Part shown: piece after piece, positions 1 through 9,128 of the stretch
Position numbering within the stretch: the first letter of the stretch is position 1
How the letters are laid out: the number at the start of each line of letters is the position of its first letter
Source: Clarireedia homoeocarpa
Lineage: Eukaryota > Ascomycota > Leotiomycetes > Helotiales > Rutstroemiaceae
Assembly (NCBI GenBank): GCA_001465935.1
Contig: LNKV01000028.1
Location: 62,001-126,000 of the forward strand
DNA length: 64,000 bases
Reading direction: 5' to 3'
Made by a program: the position numbers and the translations under genes
Notes under the pieces: model-generated
Told to the model about the DNA's origin: nothing
What the model saw: the letters and a program-made list of their open reading frames with translations, nothing else
Databases searched by the model: none

Positions 1-120
1 GGCTCCAGAGTAATCCAAACACTTTGCAAATAAAATAAGCCCAATGACCCACGAGTGTCGAAAACGCAAGTGCTCATAATGATACGATTGTCCACGTTTA
101 CGGGCACTGACTCCACTTGT
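1..120 (-). CDS. Possible internal exon of a partial gene running off the left edge
   Basis: On the minus strand, a branch-point-like CTAAT and a TTCTCAG acceptor precede an open frame that begins at position 120 and stays open to the window edge. The frame begins QVESVPVNVDNR and later contains a Gly-Ser-Leu-Gly-Leu-Phe stretch. An in-frame stop lies just upstream of the acceptor, which fits an intron. The family is not recognised, and upstream exons between about 180 and 495 could not be joined with certainty. It may simply be a chance open frame. Confidence 0.22.
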
Positions 121-835
121 CTGAGAACGATCCAGAATTAGAGCTCAGCCCTAGCCCGGCAACTCTCAAATTGCTTCCTACCCGCGATTAGCGACTCCAT
201 CGGATGAAGGACACCTAGTCGTATAGTAAAACAGCACCGCTGTCATCAAAGCGATTGTAAAAGGAATCGTGTCTCTGCAGTCGGTGTGAGGTTCACACAG
301 CTCACAAGAGCTATCACGAACACTTACCGAGGTCTGCCCGTATATCAAGCTAGCACAGCAAACCTGCACAATCTCCAATCTGACCAAGGAGTCGTTGAAC
401 ACTTGATGATTATTTTCAAATTCCCAATGTTTTGAGACTGATACAACAACAGAGGCTGTCTTAAAGATAATACCAGTCGAAATTGAATATCTCAATTTTA
501 TGTCTTGTTCTTTTCACCAAAAGAAGGTATCTCTTTCCGTGCAACGTTTTCAACATGGGTCGTGAGCTAGTTCTATAGCTACCCCAAACCCAAAGCTCCG
601 AGCCTCGGTATTATCGGGTTACATTAACTTCACCTTGCTTTGCTTTTGCATGCTCCGCATAAGTTTTCCCCATCGATCATCTTGCCCGGATAAATACTTA
701 CCAACCTTGTGGAAATAGTTAACTCAAGTTTTATTTTCATCCTTCCATCAATCATTATCATTGTCATCTCAGCCTCCCATCGAATCAAACCCTCCAATCC
801 CTATCGTCACCATCCACGAATTGAATTGAGCCAAG
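121..835. other. Upstream region of the PEX11-like gene
   Basis: The minus strand holds an open stretch at 178-495 with a GTAAGT donor near 330, which may belong to the partial gene at the left edge. Nearer the peroxin gene the sequence is pyrimidine-rich, as in many fungal core promoters. No other feature is supported. Confidence 0.5.
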
Positions 836-1789
836 ATGTCCGAAATCAACGGTCTCCCACCCGCAGACACCTCCCCCGAGAACCCCCTCCCACTACCCAA
901 CCCCCTCCCCTCTCCCATCTCCACACCACCCTCTTTGCCCACTCCCCAAACCCTCCGCAGCTGGCTTCCACTCTACCTCTCCAAAACCGACGCCACGCTA
1001 AGTCACCTCTCGAAAATCGTGTCCACCCCTTCCGGCACCGACGTCCTCCTCTGCACCATCTGTTACAGCACCCTCCTAACCTCCAACCTCCTCTCTCGAT
1101 TCTCCCTCCACCAAATTCGCAGCACCGCTCGTCTCCTCATCGAAAAAGCCATCACTCTTCCACCAAATACCACCCTCTTCATACCTACTTCTGCGATCCC
1201 CACGCCATCGACGTCTCTCTTGCTCGCAGCCGCCAGACTCAAGGCCTTGAGCGGAGCGATTTCCGATTTCCGAACTTTTGGACGCCTTTGGGGTCTTTTG
1301 GGGATCTACAAATGGGGCAAAGGAGCATTCGCCAGTAAAGAAAATGGGGGAGAGAAAGACTCCCTCGTGCGGAAAATCACGCAAATCCAAGTCCTCGCCT
1401 GCGCCGCGTATCAGATCCTAGAGAACGGAGCGTATCTCAGCGGCAAGGGTGTTCTGGGCTGGAGCAAGGAACGACAAGGGAAAGCTTGGTTGTGGAGTGT
1501 GAGGTGCTGGATGGTGCATGTGGGACTGGATATCCTGCGCTTGGGTTACGAATATAAGAAGAGGGAGAAGCTGAGGAAGATCGAGGGGGAGAAGGACGCG
1601 CAGGAGAAGGAAGAGGAACATAGGGAGTGGATGGAGAGGTGGTGGAAGAGCTTGATTGTTAATTGTGCGTATGCGCCGTTGACGGTGCACTGGGGTACAG
1701 AGGGGGGGTTGATGACGGAGTTTTGGGTGGGGTTGTTAGGGACGGTGGCGGGGGGGACGGGGTTGAGACATCTCTGGAGACATGTTTAG
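836..1789 (+). CDS. PEX11-family peroxisomal membrane peroxin (PEX11C-like)
   Basis: Single exon, 317 aa. PEX11 proteins sit in the peroxisomal membrane and drive its elongation and division. The N-terminal 35 residues are Pro/Ser-rich. Then comes the PEX11-like body: the segment RSWLPLYLSKTDATLSHLSK at about 42-61, an amphipathic helix around residues 95-110, and the SGAISDFRTFGRLWGLLG segment typical of the family at about 135-153. An acidic and basic helix (residues ~240-265) leads to a C-terminal hydrophobic segment rich in Gly and Leu. The start ATG follows CCAAG and gives the family N-terminus. The divergent sequence and the Pro-rich front suit the PEX11C branch of filamentous fungi rather than the yeast PEX11 core type; that subclass is inference. 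The codon use becomes G-rich in the last 300 bases. Confidence 0.8.
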   Translation: MSEINGLPPADTSPENPLPLPNPLPSPISTPPSLPTPQTLRSWLPLYLSKTDATLSHLSKIVSTPSGTDVLLCTICYSTLLTSNLLSRFSLHQIRSTARLLIEKAITLPPNTTLFIPTSAIPTPSTSLLLAAARLKALSGAISDFRTFGRLWGLLGIYKWGKGAFASKENGGEKDSLVRKITQIQVLACAAYQILENGAYLSGKGVLGWSKERQGKAWLWSVRCWMVHVGLDILRLGYEYKKREKLRKIEGEKDAQEKEEEHREWMERWWKSLIVNCAYAPLTVHWGTEGGLMTEFWVGLLGTVAGGTGLRHLWRHV

Positions 1790-3281
1790 TAGTGTGTGGG
1801 GGCTTGGGGAAGGGAGGCGGCGAGCTGCTATGTGGGAAGGGACAACAAATTGTCTAAAGGCTGTAGGAGATGGAGCTGACTGGATGTTCTATGCTATGTT
1901 AACATACCATGTCATACTATACTATATGTTATAAACAAAATGTACTGTACATCAACCCGAGCATCTATCTACCCTTTCTTTCTTTCTTCTTCCTCCTCCT
2001 TGTCCCACATCACACAACACGCCCACACCACACCGTAACAACATCCCATCCCATCCCATCACATCTCACACCCCCCATCTATCCAGCGTTTGCTTGCTTG
2101 CTTGCCTGCTCATTTCGCTTCCCTCCGATCCGATCCAATCCAATCCGATCCTCTGCTACACAACGCCACACTACACCACGATTCATTCCGTCCCAGCAAA
2201 CACCCTCCCTACCTTCCTCCCTCCCCTCCCCTCCTCTCCTATATTTTTTTTTAAAAAAAAAAGCCCCCTCCCCCCACACACAACCTAGACCCTTCCGTCC
2301 GTCCGTCCGTCCGCCCCCCTTTCCACCGCCACCACCACCACCAGCATATCATGAAAACCAAACCAAACCAAACCAAACCCTCAGCTTCCGATTCCAATTT
2401 CGATTTCGTTGCACGGCATATATACATGTATACATACATACATACATACCCACCCACCCAAACACAGCATAATAAAACGAACGAACGAACAGGATGTGCC
2501 AGCTATGCCAACTCATCATCATATATCATATCATATCAGAGCATACATAAATCGAGCTCAGCTCTGTGAAGCTCTGTGGAGATTTGAACGAAGATATAAC
2601 ATAAAATAATACAATACAACACAGGTAGGTAGGTAGTTAAAGCTGAGGAGCAAACCAAACCGAACCAAACCAAACAGAGCGGAACAGAACAGAACAGAAC
2701 GGAAGAAAGGGTGGGTGTGTGTGGGTGCGCAGGAGACGAAATAGCTACCTAGCTACCTCTCTAAAGTAGAGAAAGGTTGGTTTGTTGGTTGGTTGGTTGG
2801 TGGATGATATTTCTTTTTGGAAGAGGAAGAAGTGATTAAGATTGAGAATGAGAATGAGAATGAGAATGAGAATCATCGTAGCGTACAAACATACATACAA
2901 ACATACAGACCAGACTAGACTAGACACACAACCCACGTAAACATAAAGTCGAGCTTCCATCCATCCATTCATCCAGTATTCATCATCATCATACCCAATC
3001 AATCAAATATGCAAGATCGATCTTACTGATCATTCTCTATTAACCCTCCCCCCCTTCCCTCCCTTTCCATCCTCATTGCCATCCTATGCGCTCTATTACT
3101 CCCTCCCTTCCTCCCTCTTCTTCCATAAAACATAAACATTCCACAATCTGGGATCCGCACCGCATCGCTTCACCAGTTAGTTCCCTTTGCACCAGTTCCC
3201 TTCGCACTCCCGCTCCCCCCCCCCTTTTCTTAAAGCCAAATCCCTACCCATCTACATCTACCCCACCCCAGCCCACCCCCC
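1790..3281. other. Gene-free low-complexity region
   Basis: About 1.5 kb of strongly pyrimidine-biased and simple-repeat DNA: C/T tracts at 1975-2350, a T8A10 run near 2244, CCGT repeats at 2295-2312, TACA repeats at 2431-2449, AAACC repeats near 2350-2375 and 2650-2675, GGTT repeats near 2775-2800 and GAGAAT repeats at 2844-2873. The open frames here are Pro/Ser/His-only translations of the C/T tracts and are not genes. Confidence 0.7.
2844..2873 (+). repeat. GAGAAT microsatellite, five copies
   Basis: Five perfect tandem copies of the hexamer GAGAAT in the spacer between the peroxin gene and the convergent unknown gene. Confidence 0.9.
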
Positions 3282-4400
3282 TCACAAAATCCTATACCCC
3301 TCATCGCCGACCGGTTTCCTCAACCCCAACAACTCATACAAGCCCGTATGAATCTCGGGATGGGCATCCACGGCCCTCCGATAATCCGGCCAGCTCTCCA
3401 ACTCCTCGAGCAGTCCCCACCCCCTAACATACATCTTCAGCCAGTCGCGGACGCCATCATCCACCTTGCTACTCATCATAACCGTGACGACGATCTGCGT
3501 GAGCATGGCGCCCTGGATAATGGTATTGGCGACGCTGGTCTTCAGCTGCGCGAGGCTCTTCTCCATGACGGATTTGATGCCCAGGCCCGACGCGAGGATG
3601 TTGAGGGTGACGAGGTCGTGCGGGTTGCTCGACGGGCATTTTTCCTCGTTGATGCACGAGAAGAGGGAGTCGATGACGCTGCTGGGGATGAGCTCTTCTT
3701 TCTTTTGGCTCACGGTTTTCACCAGGCTGTCTTCGAATTTCGGCATATCGGTGAGGAAGGATTTGCGACAGGCGTAGGTTTTGCCGCGGATGACGATGTC
3801 TTTGGTGGGGAAGGAATATTTGGATGAAGAGGAACTGGAGGAGCTTGATTTGTCTTTGCTGGTAGAGGAGGAGGAGGAAGAAGAAGAGGAGTCTCCGGAG
3901 CCGGAAGACTTTGAACAGCAATGATGGTGTTCGTGGTGACGGCTTTCGTGGTGGCAGCGGGAGGGAATGCTTCCTCGATGGATAGGTCCACAGTCGGAAC
4001 AAGGACAGTTGTAGTGGTCATGATGTGGAGAAGAGACTGTAATTACATTACCGCAATGTCGACCTAGTGAGTCGCGGTATAGGGGGTCAGGATCAAACTC
4101 GGGAGGCGTGTAATGAGCTCTTCGAAAGTGGGCAAGTAACGGATTGGCATCTTGAGTAGGAGGTACTCGCTGACCTAATATCTCGTTATAGGAGTGGCGA
4201 GAACCCCTACCGCTACGCGCGCTCATATTGCGAGGACTAAAGACCATCCCACCTCCGTTGAAGGGGCTGAAGCCGTTGTCGTAAGCATTCCGAAGGAGGG
4301 ACCCGTTTCCTCTCCCAGGAAGCCCACCTCTATATCTGTCGTCCTGCGGCAACACACGAGCTCGCGGTGGAACGTAGGGGCCAAGAGGTACTAATGACAT
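3282..4400 (-). CDS. Unknown protein with His-rich and Ser-rich tracts and a possible BTB-like C-terminal half
   Basis: Single exon, 372 aa, starting MSLVPLGPYV. An in-frame ATG 37 codons upstream exists but adds a segment that does not resemble the rest. Residues ~1-150 are Gly/Arg/Pro-rich and look disordered. A His/Cys cluster follows (HHDHYNCPCSDC, HHESRHHEHHHCC), then two poly-Ser runs. The C-terminal half begins DIVIRGKTYACRKSFL and continues as alternating helices, which recalls the start of a BTB/POZ fold (Asp, then a hydrophobic-Gly turn, then a conserved hydrophobic segment). This is a weak resemblance and the residues do not give a clear motif. The His/Cys patch could bind metal. 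Function not recognised. Confidence 0.6.
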   Translation of the reverse strand: MSLVPLGPYVPPRARVLPQDDRYRGGLPGRGNGSLLRNAYDNGFSPFNGGGMVFSPRNMSARSGRGSRHSYNEILGQRVPPTQDANPLLAHFRRAHYTPPEFDPDPLYRDSLGRHCGNVITVSSPHHDHYNCPCSDCGPIHRGSIPSRCHHESRHHEHHHCCSKSSGSGDSSSSSSSSSTSKDKSSSSSSSSSKYSFPTKDIVIRGKTYACRKSFLTDMPKFEDSLVKTVSQKKEELIPSSVIDSLFSCINEEKCPSSNPHDLVTLNILASGLGIKSVMEKSLAQLKTSVANTIIQGAMLTQIVVTVMMSSKVDDGVRDWLKMYVRGWGLLEELESWPDYRRAVDAHPEIHTGLYELLGLRKPVGDEGYRIL

Positions 4401-5073
4401 TGCGCAAGACAGACGAAGGACTTGTACGAGAGCAAGATGTTCAAGATGATAGCTCCAAGCCTTAGTATGAACTGAGAAGACTGCACTAAGAAGACGAAGT
4501 AACGTAAACACTGAACAATCAACATATATGAAAAAGGGCTCACCTTTATATCTTGTGATTTTTGCCCCTCGACTCTGTCTGATAACTGTTGTTGTAACAT
4601 GTTACACTGCCGTTACTGGAAAATGACGAGAATCTGACTCGCCTTTTCGTCGTCATGTAGCAAATACCACGCACAAAACCATCGTTCTTACACGTCGATT
4701 TTCGGCTGACTGCTTCTCAGTCAACCCCAAGTATCACCTAGATCAATCACGTGGAACTTCGATCTTGACAAGGTTTGACGAGCAAGCGCCAGTGCATTTC
4801 TACGTAAAACCAATGAAATCGTAAAACTATACAACAGGTGAGGTGAGGCTTTTTAGGTGGTATTGTGCCCCCCGAGAAGAAAGCAAGCAAGCCTCGCATG
4901 GGCCACAGGATATATGCAAGTAATCGCCACCCAATAATCAGTAATTTTGACCTCGTGCCAAATTGAGATCCGTGAACCGAAAATACATTATGATAAGGAA
5001 AAATATGCGACAATGAGCACAATCGGATGCGTCCATGTTGTGCCATTCATCTTAGCGGACCCCAGTCATTAAA
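4401..5073. other. Intergenic region between two minus-strand genes
   Basis: Contains the upstream region of the His/Ser-rich gene and the 3' side of the Mpv17/PMP22 gene. No repeat, RNA gene or convincing ORF was seen. Confidence 0.5.
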
Positions 5074-6014
5074 TTAGTAGTCGCGTTTTGGTCCTGGTGC
5101 GCCTGGTCCACCTGGGTAATCGTCTGGTCGGCCCCCTCTTGTCTCATCGTAGTGTCGCTTGCGAAGGGCGGCAAGACGCTTCTTCTTTGTGGTCGCGTTC
5201 ACATATGTTCCGATCGTGAAGGCGATAACGTTGAAGAATGGAACCCAGGTGTGTTCAGGAAGGAATTTCTGTGCGAAGGCCAATGCAAGAGGAGAGGTGA
5301 TCCAGCTGACTCTCATGACTGGCATAAAACCGGCTCTCCAGGTCGCATGTACTTGATGAATGGTCTTTGCACCAGCAATGAGTGCCATTGAGATCAAATA
5401 AACGGTGTTCTGGATGGGAGCGACCTTTTATTTGGGGATGGTTCGTTAGCAATCGTTGACATGGGTGCATGATTCGAGCTGAACTTACCACCAAGTTGCT
5501 CAAGACTATCTGCAGCACCTTCGCTTTGAGACTTGTACGTCCAGCGAACAGCTTTTGGAGAATCGTAATCAGGACGTGGCCGAGCGGAGCGCTGATGAAA
5601 GCGCCGTATGCAGCCATTTTGGGTACTCTAGACGTGAAGTAGTGGCCATTTCTGTTGCGATCCTTCGCGATCCATGAAGCCAAAAACTCTTGCAAAGCGG
5701 ACAATGTGCCCGACGTGAGCATCTTCGTACGAAGAGGGTTGGTTTGTAGCTCCCTCAAATACAACTATGATCATGATAACAGGATTGATTAGCGATCTGG
5801 CGTAGATGTGTGCAAAACATGGAGATCGGATGTAGAATGTAGGCCGGCTTACAGATAGATATCCTGGCTGACGTGAATTGGTCTTCCCTCGGGTCAAGGC
5901 AGTACCAATCTCATCTGCTAGATCGTGGTTATGACCCAGCAGCGCTGGAGGGCCGTGTGTGCCGACGACACCGCCGGTGTGTTTTATGGTTTCTTTCTCG
6001 AATTTGACCGACAT
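5074..6014 (-). CDS. Mpv17/PMP22-family integral membrane protein
   Basis: Three exons on the minus strand: 6014-5853, 5764-5489 and 5424-5074, joined in phase 0, 262 aa. The introns are 88 and 64 nt with GTAAG donors. Mpv17/PMP22 proteins are small four-helix membrane proteins of peroxisomes or the mitochondrial inner membrane, thought to act as channels. The sequence has the family elements: YLRELQTNPLRTKMLTSGTL near the first membrane helix, then GAFISAPLGHVLITIL, and near the end the conserved block around VPFFNVIAFTIGTY. The C-terminus is Lys/Arg-rich, then Gly/Pro-rich (DDYPGGPGAPGPKRDY). The first ~50 residues are polar and conserved in style with other mould homologues. The start at 6014 (MSVKFEKETI) is preferred over an ATG 8 codons upstream. 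Peroxisomal placement is likely but not shown by the sequence. Confidence 0.88.
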
Positions 6015-6130
6015 TGTGACGGGTGAGCGGTCATCCAAAGGTCGGAAACTAATTGACAGAGTGACAGGTCAGCCGTGATGTCGCGGGGAAGAATGCGACT
6101 TGTCTTGAATGAAAGACAGGAGGTAAAGGT

Positions 6131-6190
6131 GATGAGTGATGAGTGATGAGCACTTGATGTTCTTGTTCTTGTTCTTGTTCTTGTTCTTGT
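6131..6190 (+). repeat. Two adjoining short arrays: GATGAGT x3 and TTCTTG x5
   Basis: Three copies of a 7-mer (6131-6150) are followed by five perfect copies of TTCTTG at 6160-6189. They lie 120-180 bp upstream of the Mpv17/PMP22 start codon, so on its sense strand they read as a CAAGAA array in the promoter or 5' leader. Confidence 0.85.
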
Positions 6191-6587
6191 CTTTGTTTAC
6201 CAGATTGATTGCTGAGCCGAGGTGAGCTAAAAAAGAAAAGGTCTCGATTCAAGGTGCTCACCCCTCTTCTACAACTCTTCTTGAACCTTAGGGTCGCGCA
6301 GCAGAAAGAGAGGATCATGGAAGGGATTAGAAAATGGAGAATGCGGGGTGACTTACATATCAGAGTGAAATTATGGTAACTGATGTAATGTAAAAAGGTT
6401 GGGCCACGATAACGTCTCGCTGTTTATCTCTCTCTCTCTCTTTCGCCAACGGAAAAGAGGAGTTGAGTGGTGTGAGAGCGAGTGTGGATGAGACTTTGTT
6501 GTTCGGGTAGTAATGACGGGAGGCTGGAAAGTTGGAAGGGGTCTGGGAGCGAAAGAGGAATAGGAATTTTGGGGGGATTGATTGGAG

Positions 6588-6629
6588 GGTGGAAGGTGGA
6601 AGGTGGAAGGTGGATGGTGGCAGGTGGCA
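6588..6629 (+). repeat. GGTGGAA/GGTGGCA heptamer array, six copies
   Basis: Six tandem 7-bp units, the first three GGTGGAA and the rest with one-base changes. It is directly followed by a degenerate GCAA-rich array at 6665-6727. Confidence 0.85.
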
Positions 6630-6664
6630 GGGAAAAAGTGCAAGTACTTGTGTGTGTACAAGTC

Positions 6665-6727
6665 GAAGCAAGCAAGCAAAGCAGCAAGCAGTAAGCAGCA
6701 AGTAGCAAGCAGCAAGCAAGCAAGCAC
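6665..6727 (+). repeat. Degenerate AGCA/GCAA simple-repeat tract
   Basis: About 60 bp built almost only from AGCA, AGCAAGC and AGTA units, imperfectly repeated. It is typical of slipped-strand expansion with later point changes. Confidence 0.75.
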
Positions 6728-6807
6728 GCTGCACCTGCGTCGGTGCACAAGGCGAGCGAGGGTGCGAGGATGCGAGGATACGCGACTTGGGACTTGGTAA
6801 GGTGAGA

Positions 6808-6853
6808 CTCCTTCCTCTGCCAAGTATAGTCTCCTTCCTCTACCAAGTATAGT
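6808..6853 (+). repeat. 23-bp tandem duplication
   Basis: Two head-to-tail 23-bp copies (6808-6830 and 6831-6853) differ at one position (G versus A). This indicates a recent local duplication. Confidence 0.85.
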
Positions 6854-7338
6854 CTGTCTTGTCTGTAGTCTGCAGTCGGTACTCTGACCTTTGTGCGTGC
6901 GAGGAAGTGCAAAGTGCAAAGTAGCTGAGAGAGGAGAATGGCCGACGGCTGATGGATAATGGGCTAAAGCGTGCGTGATGGGCTGAAGCGTGCTTGCGTG
7001 ATAGTCGATGCGTCGCTGGAAACTGCGGAGATTGATACCTTTAGCGGGAAGAGCCAGGATTCTCCCCTTCTCCCTTCTCGCCGAAACAAGCTACAGGCCG
7101 GTGTGGTTCGTGTTGCGAGGATTCCAGGGCCAGGGAAAGGACGAATGGAGAAAGATGTAAACAGAGAAGACGGCAATACAATATGTACTTATGTAAGCGA
7201 CTTGGTCCTTGGTGCTTCACTTCGATCGATGGTAGTCTTGCTTGTGCTCTTCCTTGTGCGTTGACGATTACAATTCCATTTCCTTCCACAGTCAAGTCGA
7301 CCGGGAAATAAGATGCACTAGCTAAGACTTGCTGTTTT

Positions 7339-7380
7339 GGTTTTGGAGCTGGTTTTGGAGCTGGTTTTGGAGCTGGAGCT
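7339..7380 (+). repeat. GGTTTTGGAGCT 12-mer array
   Basis: Three perfect 12-bp copies plus a half unit (GGAGCT). Translated in any frame it gives only a short periodic peptide, so it is treated as non-coding. Confidence 0.85.
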
Positions 7381-7562
7381 GGTCCTGATCCTTAAATAAG
7401 ATGCGACGATACCCGACCCAGCAACCAGCAACGAGTGACTTTGTATTACGCACGAGTGCTCGAGTCCGCTGCTACGTAGCCAAGGGGAAAACGCTCTCAA
7501 GCCTCGAAGCATAGGCCATTCCGAGCGGCACATTCTTTTCATCATACAGTCCTTAGTACACA

Positions 7563-7698
7563 GTATGCTGTTGCTAATTGTATGCTGCTGCTAATTGTGT
7601 GCTGCTGCTAATTGTATGCTGCTGCTAATTGTATGCTGCTGCTAATTGTATGCTGCTGCTAATTGTATGCTGCTGCTAATTGTATGCTGCTAGTAATT
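7563..7698 (+). repeat. 17-bp minisatellite, eight copies
   Basis: Eight uninterrupted 17-bp units with consensus GTATGCTGCTGCTAATT. Units 1, 3 and 8 carry one or two substitutions and the rest are identical. There are no spacers, so this is not a CRISPR array. The first and last units are the most diverged, as expected for internal unit turnover. Confidence 0.95.
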
Positions 7699-8699
7699 TC
7701 AGCTGGCTTTACAGTCCGCTACAGTCCCCAATACGAAGACTCACTCACACTGCATGCATCAAATCAAACACCCACTTGCCCTCCTGAAATTACCGCGACT
7801 CACTCAGATCATCATCATCAAACAAAACAGAATCACAGTGGAGTCTGTAAACTACTTCGTACTTGTATTACCAAATTACCATCCTACCATCCTACCATCC
7901 TTAGCAGACTTATTATATTAAGCTCCATCTATGCATCTCCGACATCATCTGTCAAAATCCGTTATTTTTTGGATTTTTTTTTATTTTTATTTTTTTTTTG
8001 CCGGTTTTTTCTTTCCTTCTCGTTTTTCCTTTTTCTTTCGCTTTCTCCACCCTTCGCTGCACTGATCTGGGCTGCTGGGCTGTCTAGAAGGCTCTATTCT
8101 TGATGCACAATCCGCTGAGCGACCGAGGCATTATTGCATCGTTGTAGCGCTCCACCATTGTGTATTCGTACCTGAGGCGTGAGATTTTAGTCCCATGTAA
8201 TGCATATCAAGCTTGATTCGGGATTGGCTGACACAAACTTATCTCTTGACCAATGCGATCAATCTGTTTGAATGAATCCCTTCAATGATTTATGCATACA
8301 TTCTCACCTGCGAGCTACATTCCCGAGAAGTTGCAAGAGTTCTACTTAGTAGTTAGACTCTCGCTTGAATTGCTTGTTCTGTTCCGCAGTTGTTGAGCTA
8401 GCAGTAGGCTCTGCTTTGATAAACCCCCAATTGGCTTGTACCTTCTACTTCGTAACCCCAACAAGGAATGCTACTTTGGTTGAACGGATATAAGCGAGCA
8501 ACCGCGCAGCGAGCACAAACATGAGCAACTATCATGGCTATGTCACTTCCACCTTCGTCGAAATGGCGGGACCTTTTTGCTGGCACAGAGATGGACATCC
8601 ATGAAACCAGCCTACTACGACATTTCCGCAACACAAAGTGTCAACCTTTGTCGTCATGGCCATCACCTATGTTATCTGGGTTTTTATTATGGGTTAGAA

Positions 8700-9128
8700 A
8701 AACGATCCTAAACGGTTTATGAGTGCTTCAGCGGCATCACCAGCGATGTTGTTGCTTTCAGAATCCGAAAGTGCTAAAGCATCTTGAAGCAAGCTAGGGG
8801 GCCATGGGGCTACCAACGAACAGTCTACCTACACAAGTAGATGGGCTACTCTCGACGAGCCAACAACAAAAACAAGGTGCATAGGATAGCGATTCGAATG
8901 GTCATCCGCATTAACACCCGTCTTATTATTGATCAAATACCGGAGGGTGTCTGGCCAGTTGATGGCAAAGTGCATCGCGATGATGCCTGTTGACTTTTGA
9001 TGCTCAAGCATCGCTGCTTGTACGATCTGAACATGGGTTTGCTGGTGCTCACCAATTTGCCCTCTTGAAGAATGGAGAGATCTAGATTGCGTGGCTAGTG
9101 TATATGCCTGCCCTAAAATTTGGTGCAT
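8700..9128 (-). pseudogene. Probable relic of an ankyrin-repeat protein gene
   Basis: Minus-strand frame 9128-8829 contains AMHFAINWPDTLRYLI followed by NADDHSNRYPMHLVFVVGSS. This matches the ankyrin pattern (Leu/Met-His-Phe-Ala, then a leucine helix, then Asn-Ala-Asp and a Pro-Leu/Met-His turn) seen in large fungal ankyrin proteins. The frame stops at 8829. A further in-style segment (about 8790-8700, ALSDSES and AEALINRL) follows only after a stop. No start, splice sites or flanking repeats give an intact gene. It could be a decayed copy or one exon of a gene whose other parts were not recognised. Confidence 0.4.

Larger units (their letters stand above)
6015..8699. other. Gene-free, repeat-rich region (left part of a 5-kb desert)
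   Basis: No gene could be supported. The stretch is a mosaic of short tandem arrays (listed separately) embedded in ordinary-looking DNA. A T-rich run lies at 7970-8040. Open frames here are broken, lack splice-joined continuity and mostly translate the arrays. Confidence 0.6.

Noticed and set aside
709..1338. 209-codon open frame overlapping the peroxin gene on the same strand
   Set aside because: It is a Pro/His-rich shadow of the PEX11 frame; the 836 frame has the family motifs.
1909..2472. 187-codon open frame in the C/T-rich spacer
   Set aside because: It only translates pyrimidine tracts and microsatellites; there is no domain and no start context.
7563..7698. CRISPR array
   Set aside because: Repeats abut without spacers, the unit is 17 bp, and the DNA is eukaryotic; this is a minisatellite.
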